Shown here: in pieces, positions 53,810-64,000 of the stretch
Position numbering within the stretch: position 1 is the first letter of the stretch
Layout of the letters: each line of letters opens with the position of its first letter
Origin: Chinchilla lanigera
Lineage: Eukaryota; Chordata; Mammalia; Rodentia; Chinchillidae
Direction: 5' to 3'
Length of the DNA: 64,000 nt
Assembly (NCBI RefSeq): GCF_000276665.1
Contig: NW_004955405.1
Coordinates: 11,201,408-11,265,407 of the forward strand
The notes under the pieces: model-generated
Databases searched by the model: none
The model's input: the letters and a program-made list of their open reading frames with translations, nothing else
What the model was told of the DNA's origin: nothing
Position numbers and translations under genes: made by a program

Positions 53810-56690
53810 ATCTTTCACTCACTGATGGTTATCTGGTTACTAAGAGAATTCCTTCTGGAAAAGCTATGTTGTTGGCATAGCAAAGAGAATGTTGGTATTC
53901 TCTTAAAACAATTTTTTTCTTATGTGTCTCTCTTAAGGAGACTAAAGCAACTAGCAGCCAGTGGTAGCTACCAGCTTAGCTCTTGGAGATGGAGACACTT
54001 ACTCTAAGGCATGAACCAATGTCATAACATCATATCGTCAATGAATATGTTAACTGAATTTTTATCCATACATTTCTATGTGCTCCTGTGACCTGAGAAA
54101 CCACCAACAATGTAATGCAAGATTGCATCTTCCAAATAGTAAATTATAGCACTGGATATATAGTGTATTGAATTAGTTATATCCACTCTTCAATGGTATT
54201 TAATTTTCAGTTTAGATGTTTTCATGTTAATGTACCTAATATAATATCACTTATTATCTCACTTCAAATTAATATGAATAAAGGTTATACAGTGTATCAG
54301 ACCCTTTTACACTCACTGATTTATGTCAGTCTCCTAATAGCCACCCTGGAACATAAGTATGACATTAACCCCATTTTAAAGAATTTGAACCTAGATTATT
54401 TTCTATTCAAAGTCCTAGCTACCAAAGTCAGTGATTCTGTTTCTCCAGCTGCCATATTATTGTGGCAAAAAATGAGGGAATAAACTTGGGTAATGGCTTT
54501 TAAAAAGATAATATAGATACTGTATCCTTTTCGCTCCATAGACTACATCTAATGCAAGTCATTAATACCAATATCTCTTATAAGGTTTTATATAAAGCCT
54601 CCCTCCTATTACAAATAGCTTCCTGGATTATTTCAGGCTTGTATGTAAGTATATGTGTGTATACATACCAGAAACTACATACATATATATGTTATCAAAT
54701 TTAGCACTAACATTATAAGTTATATATTACTACCATTCTATTATGAGAAAGGAAATTGAAATTCAGGTGACTAAGTGTCACTCCCTTCTTTGAACAGCTT
54801 GAGAGTACCAGGCCTGTGAGTCTGGAAGCAACTGCAGTGACAGGAGCAACTTTTGAGCCAAGCCTTGAATTCTGCATCTGGAAATAATAGTGCACACCTG
54901 TATTCTCCCTCCCTGTTGTTCTTTTGAGCATAACCCATCAGTAGATATATGTAAATATATGCTATTAATTCTAAAAAGTGATCCTTAGATAATACCCATT
55001 TAGGGATATGATTAGTTTTTATATGATATGAATGTATAATATTATTGCATATATGATACAATTGAATTAAAATTCTATTAGGAAATGATATATATGTATA
55101 TATAATATTATATGAAGATACACAAAAAGTGTACCCTAATTCCTGTGGGGTTTAGATGCAGCAGTTGATAGGTTTTTAAAACCAGGTCATTCTTTTTTAT
55201 GATGTAAGAACAGACTAAGAATGTTCTTTGTTACTTAGGTATAAAATCATATAATGACTATTCCTCCATAGGGTTTATGTTGCATGCCTGAAGGTTTAAC
55301 AATCCTTCATGGATGCTATGAACAGATGTGTCTGTCCTTTTAAAAAGCAAAGGCACTTCTCTAAAATATTTCATTTATTTGTTACAATAGCATTCATGCT
55401 AATCAAAAGTTCTCTTGGCTTGGAATATTCAAACAATAACCTTTTCTTCTGATGAACCAGGAAACAATATTCTGGGTTTTTTTATGGGCAATTTACCTCA
55501 CAAAAATTATCCTGACCTTGAGATACTTTTAAAGTAGAGTCAGTCAGAAAACTGTCCTTGGAAAGCCCCCAACAAGCTTCCCTGAGAAATTTCTACTACC
55601 TGAACTATTTAATTGTGACTTTTTCTTTCCTCATATTTCATTGACTGTTGGAAAGCCCTTGTTTATTTCAGTTGGAGCAGACAGAAAGAATGGCATAGGA
55701 GTTAGAAAAGGATCGTTCATTGTTTAAAAATGAAGACTTAATTTTATAACAGTTTTAGGTTCAATCATTTATTAATGGTCTCCATGCATATATCTCCTCC
55801 TCTTTACCAGCATCTCTGCCAAAGTGTATATTTGTTACAGCCTCTGAATCTGCACTGCCAAATCATTGTCACTCAAGGGTCATAGTTCATAGTAGGGTTC
55901 AGTGTAGGTGTCATACATTCTATAGGTTTGGATAAATATATAAGGTGTATTGTAATATAATGCAAAGTATTTTCACTGCCCCCAAATCCTATTCATTCTT
56001 ACTGATTTCTTTTTTAAACTCATAGAAAGTTAAATTTTCCTCTAAGGAACATAGTTATAGTAACATAATAAAAAATAGAGTATGTATATACCACTACATA
56101 CTTATGTACCATCTTTGCAGAGCTTTGTCTACCTCAATAGATTTTGTTCTTTCCATAAGGAAGATTGTAGAAGGTAAGTTTGCTTTGCTGGAAAAGAAAT
56201 AAGAATGAATTTGCACACAGATGCCAACTATACCCACAGCAGACTCTAAAATACAAAACAGTTCCACATTCCTAATTATGCAAAATGTTCCAAATATGAA
56301 GCTGTCACACCCAAGGGACATACACAAATTTAAAAATCTCATCTCTTGTGTGACTTTCTGAGACTCATACTCTTCTCCCATTTCATGCTACATCATGTGT
56401 CACTGTTTCACCAAAGCGAACAGTTTGTTCCATTTAAAACCCCTTCAGTGAGCTTACTGAGAACAGCTGCAGTGCAGGACTCTCCCTCCACACTGGCACT
56501 ACTGAGGGCTCCTTCTCAGTCTGTTTCTGCTCTAAACTTTATTAACCATATTTGCCGAAAAGTCTGCTCAGCCACTTGCCTGCAGCTCCGTACCTGACTA
56601 TTATTTCCCCCGGATGAGTAGAAGAGTAGGCAAACAACTTTACTGTACTTTTCACAGAGAGAACAAACAAGCCATTGACTAAAACAAGGG
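53810..56690. other. Intergenic stretch, nothing recognised
   Basis: AT-rich with TATA-type simple sequence around 54640-54700 and 55085-55115. Short open frames only. Confidence 0.5.
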
Positions 56691-56889
56691 AAAGGTGAAG
56701 GGAGGGAGGGACAAGGGAAAGGGAAGAGGAAGTTCTGAAAAAGTACAGAAAGAGGGAGGGAGAAAGAGAAGGAAAGGAAGCCCATCTTGTTTTGAAATTC
56801 TGTATTGTTTTTATTGTTTTTGTGGGTTTTTTAATCTTTGTTGTTATTATTTTGTTATTGTTTTTTATCTCTTTAAAATTAAAAAGTAG
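56691..56889 (+). mobile_element. L1 3' terminus
   Basis: Purine-rich tract (56691-56780), then the same 3' end as other L1 copies here: 'cccatcttgttttgaaattc', 'tgtattgtttttattgtttt', 'tctctttaaaattaaaaag'. Heavily 5'-truncated. Confidence 0.75.
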
Positions 56890-58739
56890 AATCGGGGGAG
56901 AACTGCCTTAAGGGTTTGTCCTGGTCATTTTTGTTTTCTTTTGTTTTAGCATGATTCATCAGCCTCATTGTCATATCGTTAGCATAAACCAGTTACACTG
57001 GGACACAAAAAGGTGGGCACAAAAAGGGAGAATTCTCTTCACCACCACATCACCAACTTCACTATATAAAATATAGTGATGAAGATAGTACACATGTTAC
57101 CTATCATGGCCACAGTTGGCCAACGGATATATACTTTCCAAGCTGGAAGGGGTAAATCACCCTCCCAATAAGCTGACCTCACTGTCATGTTTCCAGCTGG
57201 TTACAATTCAGCAAATTTTTCTGCCAGAAACAATATGTGATTAAAAGACAAAGATCAATTAAATAAAACATTTAAACTGTTAAAATGAACATGAATACAC
57301 TGTTTTAATAAGCCAATTGGATGGTCATTCATACGTTGTACATATAAGCACCATCAATAAAGCAGAATGGCCAAGACTGAATCCTGAGAATTAAGGGAAA
57401 TTCTGGCACTAAGTCTGTACACATTTTGGATGTACAGTTTAGTATTAATCCTCTAATTCTCTTGATTTCACACATCTGGTGATCTTTTTCCTGTAAATTT
57501 CCATATATGAAGAAATACTAATGGTATAAGCTTTGATTGTTCTCTAAAGCAATATGGCTCCTTTGGGGTTGTCTAACAAGCAACTTTGGAAACACATGCC
57601 TCTTGTTGAGGCAACATACTCTGAAGATGGGAAACTTCATCACCAGGAGGTATGGTGATAAAAGGGAGGGGAGGGAAGTAGATGGAAAAAGAATTAAGAC
57701 GTGTTATGTAGTTGGACCAACTTCACACAAGAAATGTAATCAGTGTGAACTGCAAACATGTACTGATAGAAATAAAAATTTAATATAAAAAACTGAGCCA
57801 TGGAAAATCTTCAGTATCAAGAGCCATTAATGCCAATTTATACTACAGCTACTTACAACAGTGAATTTACACATGACAACCTTGACTACAGGTACATTGC
57901 CACCTAACCAAATTTTATGTTGTGAAATATTCCTGACTCTGAAAACAAACCTGTATGATACGTAGAGTATAAGTCTGGGATCCACTGACTGTGGCTGGGA
58001 ATCTAGGGTCAGCAGACATATTCAGTAAGTTTCATCTAATAAAACCCTCTCTTCTCAAATGAAAGAAATGGAAGAAGCTCCCCCCACAAGATCTTGTTAA
58101 TTTCATTGCCGATTAAGGAAAAACGTGAATTGATCAGAGCAAATTAGCTAAATGCCCTTATATAACTTTTCCAGGGAGCTGGGTTAAAAAAAGAGGCCCA
58201 GTCTGAAGTCTATAAGAGTATCCTTCAAAACATCATATACATGGCATTTTCATTATGAAGAAGCCAAATTACAACATGTATTATTGGATACCAGGTATCT
58301 AGAGCTGGATTCCTCATTCCAAAGTTTTATGATTGTTAGGAAGTTTATTTACTTTTGTTGGCCTTCATTGGTTCACAGTTTGCTAATGGGTAGGAATTAT
58401 GTCTGTTTGTCTCGTCTTAATCTATCTTGCATTATTCATAATAGTTTTTAAACTCAGTTGCTAAAAGACATGAAGAGTAGAAAAATTACAAAACTAATAA
58501 TGTTATCAACTCCCTGTTACATCTTCTATTTCATTATTTCCATAAGGACACTGGTAACACACAACCATTACTAAGCTGTGCAGACAGTTTGGCAGGAAAA
58601 CAGGCAAATATGAGCTTGATTGTACAGTATTAATATCCACTGATGCAGTTAATCAAGCTGGCAGATCTTCCTGGGAAAACAAATGCCTACAAGGGGAAAA
58701 TGCCATGGATCTGCTTAACAATGATTTCCAAGCAGCTCT
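56890..58739. other. Intergenic stretch, nothing recognised
   Basis: No gene, RNA gene or nameable repeat. Confidence 0.5.
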
Positions 58740-58965
58740 TCTAGTTGATGCCAGATGAGTGGCTAACCCAGATTCAGCAAACATTTTTTATAAAGCACTA
58801 GGTTATAAATATTTTAGGCTTTGCAGGTCTTTGTTTGTAGCAGCTACTCAAGTCTGCCATCCTAGTACAAAAGTAGCAATAGGCCATATGAAAATGAATA
58901 AGTATGGCTGTGTTCCAATAAAACTTTATTTATGGTCAGATATTTGAATTTCATATACTACTCAT
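58740..58965 (+). repeat. Probable ancient DNA-transposon (hAT-like) fragment
   Basis: 'tattttaggctttgcaggtc', 'gcagctactcaagtctgcca', 'gtggctgtgttccaataaaa'-like end ('ggctgtgttccaataaaact') recall a widespread mammalian non-autonomous DNA element. Class is tentative. Confidence 0.45.
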
Positions 58966-58983
58966 GTGGCATACAATATTCTT

Positions 58984-59162
58984 CTTTTAATTTCTTTATC
59001 ACACTGGGGATCAAACCCAGAGCCTTTGCACTTAGCTATACCCCAGCCCATTCTTTACTTTGAAACAGGGTCTCAATAAGTTGTTAAATTACCCAGACTG
59101 TATTCAAATTGCTTCAGCCTCCCAGGGTGTTGGGATTATAGATGTGTATCAGTATGCTCAGC
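58984..59162 (-). repeat. B4-like composite SINE, antisense on plus strand
   Basis: 'actggggatcaaacccagag', 'cttagctataccccagccca', 'tgaaacagggtctcaataag', 'ggttattatag'-like end ('tgttgggattatagatgtgt'). Diverged. Confidence 0.82.
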
Positions 59163-60451
59163 ACAGATTTTTTTTAATCATTAAAACTGTAAAAGAAAAA
59201 ATAAATTTCTTGGTTCTTGGGCATACAGAAGCAAGCATTAGCCAAGGTTTAGCTCAAGGGCTTAGTTTACCAGTCCCTAGGTGAATGTTAGGGAATTACA
59301 TAGGTTATTCATTTTGTATCTGTTAAGGTTTCCATTTGGGTTTTTATCTGTAGATCAGGAAGACCAAAAAGTAAATACTCTGAAAGAAAAAGAAAGCCTC
59401 CCTTGTGGAACCAAAAGAAAGAGAAGCAATGGAATGCCTTGAGTCCAAAATCTGGTGACAGGCACTCTGATCTCTGATCCTGCCCTTAGCAGAGAACCTC
59501 CACAGTACTAGAGGATAAATACAGGAGTCAAGCAAAATAAAACAGTCCCATCCTATCTGCAAGTCAGATGCAGCATTCTCCCATCTTTCTGAGTTTATTA
59601 AATATATCAAGAGTCATCACTTCCAAAATTGGTTCTACAGGGCTAAGAGGCCTTCTGCCTAGAGGATATCAACAGAACACTCAGATGAGCACTCAGTATT
59701 GTCTCTCATTCCCTGGGAAATTGCCAGTAGTTCTCAAAGAAAGCAGGTTATCAATCAGCTTATTCAACTCAGAGCTTGGAGGAAACAGAATCTGCAAGCA
59801 AAGTTGAGGGTGACCAGGCACTGAAGGAGGAAAAGAAGGGCAACAGAAAGGAAACCCCTGAACTACGCCAGAGTTCAGAGTCATGTGGATCCCTGTCATT
59901 GATTCCACAGCATGTAGTAGCTCCTAATGAATTCAGTGTTTGAAAAAGTTTGATCTCTACAATACTTGCAAACACAGAAATAAGATTTAGGAATTTTTCT
60001 TTCTCAATAATAGGTAACATAAAATAAAAAGATAAATTACTCTCTGGTAGAAAAGCCAAAGTTAACTGAGAACTTCCATTCTCATTGAAAATAACCCATA
60101 ATGAAGTTCATGGTATAATGTTGTCTCACTTGATTGGTTATTTTGCATATATTTTTCCATATTTGTAGCCAGACTACCTTGGATATTCAATACTACTGTA
60201 ATGGTTATGATGATTAATCAACCGTGTGCGAGGAAAATACATAAGAGGAATAGCACCAATTTGAGTTTGGCAAAAATTTCTACTATTTGCTTCACTAATA
60301 TTTTGTGGTAAGAACAAAGGTTAAGAAAATCTCTGTGGAATTTTCAGCTCATTAAGACATATATGCATTGCCATGTAGCCACTAACAATGTTGGAAAGAC
60401 AGATCAATCAGAAAAGCCTAAAAACCTGGGGTGGCACAAGGCATGAAATAA
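59163..60451. other. Intergenic stretch, nothing recognised
   Basis: Overlapping short open frames on both strands without signatures. Confidence 0.5.
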
Positions 60452-60650
60452 ACTAGAGTCAGATGGGCCCAGATTTCAGCCCCAGCTCTGCCATCTAATG
60501 ACAGTGTGAGCCGGCATATAATGTTCATTCCACAGACCTCAATTTCCTCACTTGCAAACAAGGATAAGAATTCTTCCCTACCTTCCCCACAGGCTTACGT
60601 GCATTCAGACATGCTGTCTGCAGGAGGGCTCAGCACAGTGTCTGGCACGG
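60452..60650 (+). repeat. MIR SINE
   Basis: 'gatttcagccccagctctgc', 'tcaatttcctcacttgcaaa', 'cacagtgtctggcac': a near full-length MIR in plus orientation. Confidence 0.85.
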
Positions 60651-60950
60651 AGAAGCTTTCAGTCTAAGGAACCCTGCCCCAGTTCTTACATGAAAGCCTG
60701 ATGAAGTAGGATTAAAACTTATAGTCAGTGGTTTTCTAGTTGAGGTTATACAACCCAATTTCCCCTCCTTTAAGTAAGTAAGTGAAAAAGGACAGACTTA
60801 AGGAGTTTTTGTTAACTGAAGACTTAGCAGAGAATCCCATTAACAATGAACTGTACAAGCTGGTATATTAACCCTTTCCATACCTCAGTCCAGCATGTAG
60901 AATAAAAATACTAGGAGTACACTTTAGGCTGTTAGGGTTATTGTGTGGAA

Positions 60951-60986
<36 letters not shown>

Positions 60987-61000
60987 GTATCTATCAATCT
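60951..61000. repeat. (CTAT)n microsatellite
   Basis: About nine uninterrupted units then diverged copies. Confidence 0.95.
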
Positions 61001-61737
61001 ATATATGTATATATACTAAGATTTTAATAATTGTCATAATCCTATATATTAACCATTATGATTAGCACTGGCATTCTCGACATTAATGACAAGTACATCT
61101 AAAAAATACAGAAAGTGAGAAGATCAAGAAAGTATAGGAAAGTCAAGCAAGTCTATTAAGAGAACAGGATTTATTCACTTAAGAAATCATTAACAAGTAT
61201 TATAATGCACCAGACACTATTTTTTTTTGCTCTGTTTTATTTTGCTTTGGTTTGCTTTGTTTTGTTATATTTACCCTCCTAGTTGAGGGAAAACGTATGT
61301 GATATGTGCTTTTATAGTTATTTGCTTAAGTTTTAGATTTTAAATAAATCTCTGTTGTAAAGTTGTAGTATGTCCATTTGCCTTTCTCCTAAAATCTGAA
61401 GGCTGGAGAAAACAATTTAGTCCCAGGAATTTTTTCTTTAGTTTTTGGCCCATTATAGAGTGGTGCCTTGGGCTAGTTCTATAAGAGTCCTCTCACTTGC
61501 CTTCTCTCAACTATAGTTCTGGGGGGGAAGCTGTACCATCTTGGCTACATAAGAGTTGTTGCTCTTTTTAAAGACCTTGTATTTTGAGGTTGCATTCAAA
61601 TGTACCTTCTATAAAGGATCTACAATTCCATTTAAAGCAGACTGAGCTAAAAGGAAGCTGGAAAAGTTAGTAAAATTTTAAACCTAGCTTACCATAACAG
61701 ACTCAGAATGCTGGGAGTGCAGATTCCAGCTCAACCT

Positions 61738-61740
<3 letters not shown>

Positions 61741-61785
<45 letters not shown>
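61741..61785 (+). repeat. Perfect (CAG)15 trinucleotide repeat
   Basis: Fifteen uninterrupted CAG units. It reads as poly-Leu in an 84-codon minus-strand open frame that has no other coding feature. Confidence 0.98.
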
Positions 61786-61786
<1 letters not shown>

Positions 61787-63504
61787 CTGCCTCTACAAAA
61801 GCTCACTTTGGTAGTATTTTTCAGGATGGGGAGAGTAGAGGGTGACTGGAGCTTATAATGCATTTGATTTAAATCAGTAATACAGACTAAACATATCTTT
61901 TTGCCACATATGTATAATAAAAATGAAATATGAAACAAAGTGTTCCAGAATCAAAATAGCTCTTAGTATTGTAATAATAGAATTCTCTCGGTTTGGATTT
62001 TTTTGACTGTGAGGCCCTGGGAACTGTGACACCCACCTCCCCTATGGTTCCACTGCTGTAGGACCTCTTCGTCCTAACCTGTCATGTGGTAGCAGCTGAA
62101 ACAGAAGGTCCTAGGTCTCCTAGCTCACAAATTCTTGCACATCCTAATGATCTGCACAGCCACTTTCCAGAGGACTGGTTCTTCTCTTTCTTCCACAGAA
62201 AGCACCCAATACACTGCCTAGCACCAGTTTGTCCTGTATGTCAGAGGATGCTTTCCTGGATAATGGTTTGAATCTGTCAGAATATGAAAGAGCTAAGCAC
62301 TCCCTTCATCAGGACAATGATTCCTACTTTCTCATATTTAGTGCTTTTCATAGAATGGAGAAGTTTTGTTTCTTTCTGTGAATAACGACCAAACTCTCTG
62401 AGATTAGGGGAGAAATGAGGCTTTCTGGAGAAGTTCCCTTCAGGTTAGATGATAGCTCATCACAATTCTAAGTGACCTGGAAGACATCACCTTGGGAAGA
62501 CTACAAACTACACACTAATTGCAGTGCTCTCACATTGTTTTTTAACATCCATGTTTCAAAAGCAAAATCAAACTTTTGTTTTTTCTTCTCCTTGAAAGGC
62601 ATGTATAAAATAAATAGGGCAATTCAATAATCATAATATACTAATATTACGAAAATAAACTATAGAATTTTCCCCTAAAGCCTCAATAGAAACTAGATTA
62701 TGGATACCTAGCAGCATTCGAGGGGCTTTACCTGAACAGCAGTGACAGGGAGCACCAGTCTTCTAAACCAGTGAGTTGATTGAAGCCAGTTGGTTTCATC
62801 ATGGTACCTACTATGGTGAAAACTGGGGCAGAAGGGCATAGAATGAGTAGCACGAGGAAAAAGGAAAGGTCAGCAATTTATGGACTATTGTTCTCAGAAA
62901 AACATTGGAACAAATCCAAGAGACAGTTCAGAACACAACCTACAATGTGCAGTGCTAACACAGGCCGTGATTCAGAGTAAAGGGACAGACAGGTGTTGAA
63001 AACTGCAATGGTTCTATTATTCAGACTTAGCACTAGGAGAGAGATGAATGGTTAGGCTTCTTGACTATGTTCTCCAAAAGCAGCTCCCAGTCAATGGTAG
63101 ATGAACTATGATGAAATGAAAGAAAAGAAAGCAATGCAACCTAAACCTTCTGAAATCCTGAATAGAGTAGAGCAGGTACTAGAAGCAGGACCTTCTTGCA
63201 TTCCTCATCCCTCACCAGCTGGTGCCTGGGTCCTGCCCCAATCCTTTGAACTCATTTTCTCTAATATCTGAACCTGTCTAGATCCCTTTCAAGGCCAAAT
63301 TTATTTATCATGGTAATAAATACCTGACTATGGGCATAGTCCTGTTGTTTTGGGAAAAAGACACAAGGCCCCAATTCAGTAAGACTGAGCCACACAGACA
63401 TAGGGTTTAGAAGAGAGAAGCCAAAGAGAAGGAGCTCCATTGCTATGGTGAAGCAGTAAACAAAATGATTCTCATATTCTGCTGTAAGGCTATGGATTTG
63501 GGGA
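61786..63504. other. Intergenic stretch, nothing recognised
   Basis: No gene or nameable repeat; slightly higher GC around 61990-62280. Confidence 0.5.
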
Positions 63505-63838
63505 TTGCATGAGTCAGTTTTTCCATCACTGAGAAACAGCACTCAACACTCACAATTTAAAGAAAGTTTCATGGTTTCAGAGGAATTGGTTCATGGATTC
63601 AGAGCACTCAGATCATGGTTCACAGCCTCTGTTATAACAAAGAGACATGGAAAGCAAAAGTGCTTAGTTCGTGGTATCTGGGAAAGAGAGCAGGGGAGCA
63701 GCATTAAATAGGAAAAGGCAAGAAACCCAAAGTCATGCCTCCACGATCCACCCAGGAATACATGCATAAGTGTGCTTTACTGATCTTCTAGGTGGCTCCC
63801 AAACCAATCAAGTTGACAGTTAAATTTAACCATCACAG
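63505..63838 (-). mobile_element. LTR-like element, minus strand
   Basis: The left end 'catgagtcagtttttccatc' and 'ttcatggtttcagaggaatt' resemble a reversed MaLR LTR. The right end, reversed, begins 'ctctgtgatggttaaattta' and 'actgtcaacttgattggttt', a common rodent LTR-type start. May be two elements joined. Confidence 0.55.
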
Positions 63839-63920
63839 AGATTTATTGCTTTAATATTAACCTTTCAGGATAGTGAGGTAAGGGAGAGGAAGCAATGCTG
63901 TTAAATATTTACATCACTCC

Positions 63921-64000
63921 AGGGGACGGGCGGGGCGAGCAGGCCCTCGGAGACGGCCGAGCAGGCTCCCCCAGCCCCCCGCGCCTTGCGCCCAGGCAGC
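63921..64000. promoter_or_regulatory. Edge of a CpG-rich block, possible CpG island
   Basis: About 65 of 80 bases are G or C and nine CpGs occur, including a GC box 'ggggacgggcggggcgag'. The preceding kilobases are AT-rich. It may be the left edge of a CpG-island promoter beyond the window. No start site or exon can be assigned. Confidence 0.4.

Noticed and set aside
61684..61938. Poly-leucine open frame over the CAG repeat
   Set aside because: It comes from the triplet repeat read on the minus strand, with no other coding signal.
63921..64000. LGR5 first exon or promoter
   Set aside because: LGR5 is the expected upstream neighbour, but in human and mouse it lies more than 200 kb away, and the 80 bases contain no recognisable LGR5 coding start.

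Overview
This window is mammalian nuclear DNA, almost certainly from a rodent. Coding sequence is sparse and split into short exons with GT/AG borders. The interspersed repeats are rodent types: tRNA-derived ID elements, B1-like (7SL-derived) elements, B4-like (ID+B1) composites, MaLR-type LTRs, and a recurring lineage-specific L1 3' terminus. The ID consensus seen here (ending in a 'gttcggttcccggtaccgg' type sequence) does not look like the mouse or rat one. A non-murid rodent such as a castorid or heteromyid is my guess, not a demonstrated fact.

The only protein-coding gene I can support is a complete tetraspanin-8 gene (TSPAN8) on the minus strand, spanning 198..31410 from stop to start codon. 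I reconstructed all eight coding exons from sequence: 31351-31410, 21938-22000, 17769-17906, 16213-16287, 16010-16117, 11064-11189, 4487-4570 and 198-251. Every intron is phase 0, every acceptor is AG and every donor is GT. The spliced frame is open for 235 codons plus a stop, against 237 in human TSPAN8. The CCG motif, six large-loop cysteines, an N-glycosylation sequon and four membrane segments are all present. The 3'UTR runs off the left edge of the window.

Layout. 1-31550 is TSPAN8. Intron 6 (4571-11063) holds a decayed minus-strand L1 with a second, TSD-flanked L1 nested in it. Intron 5 (11190-16009) holds a plus-strand, 5'-inverted L1 and a MIR split by a MaLR LTR. Intron 1 (22001-31350) is mostly old or unique sequence with two ID insertions that have visible target-site duplications. 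31550-64000 is upstream and intergenic, with no gene recognised. It holds LTRs, MIR and L2 remnants, ancient L1 pieces (41.9-43.4 kb and 49.2-51.9 kb), many microsatellites and a 100-N assembly gap inside a hyper-expanded pyrimidine tract (33560-33659). The last 80 bases turn abruptly into CpG-rich DNA that may be the edge of a CpG island outside the window.

I found no new multi-gene system. The observations most worth a second look are: a (TG)7-T8 splice acceptor tract on TSPAN8 exon 7 like the well-known CFTR tract; a perfect 65-bp inverted duplication; an 87-bp near-identical direct duplication exactly 1,320 bp apart; nested and twin-primed L1 insertions; and the CpG-rich right edge.
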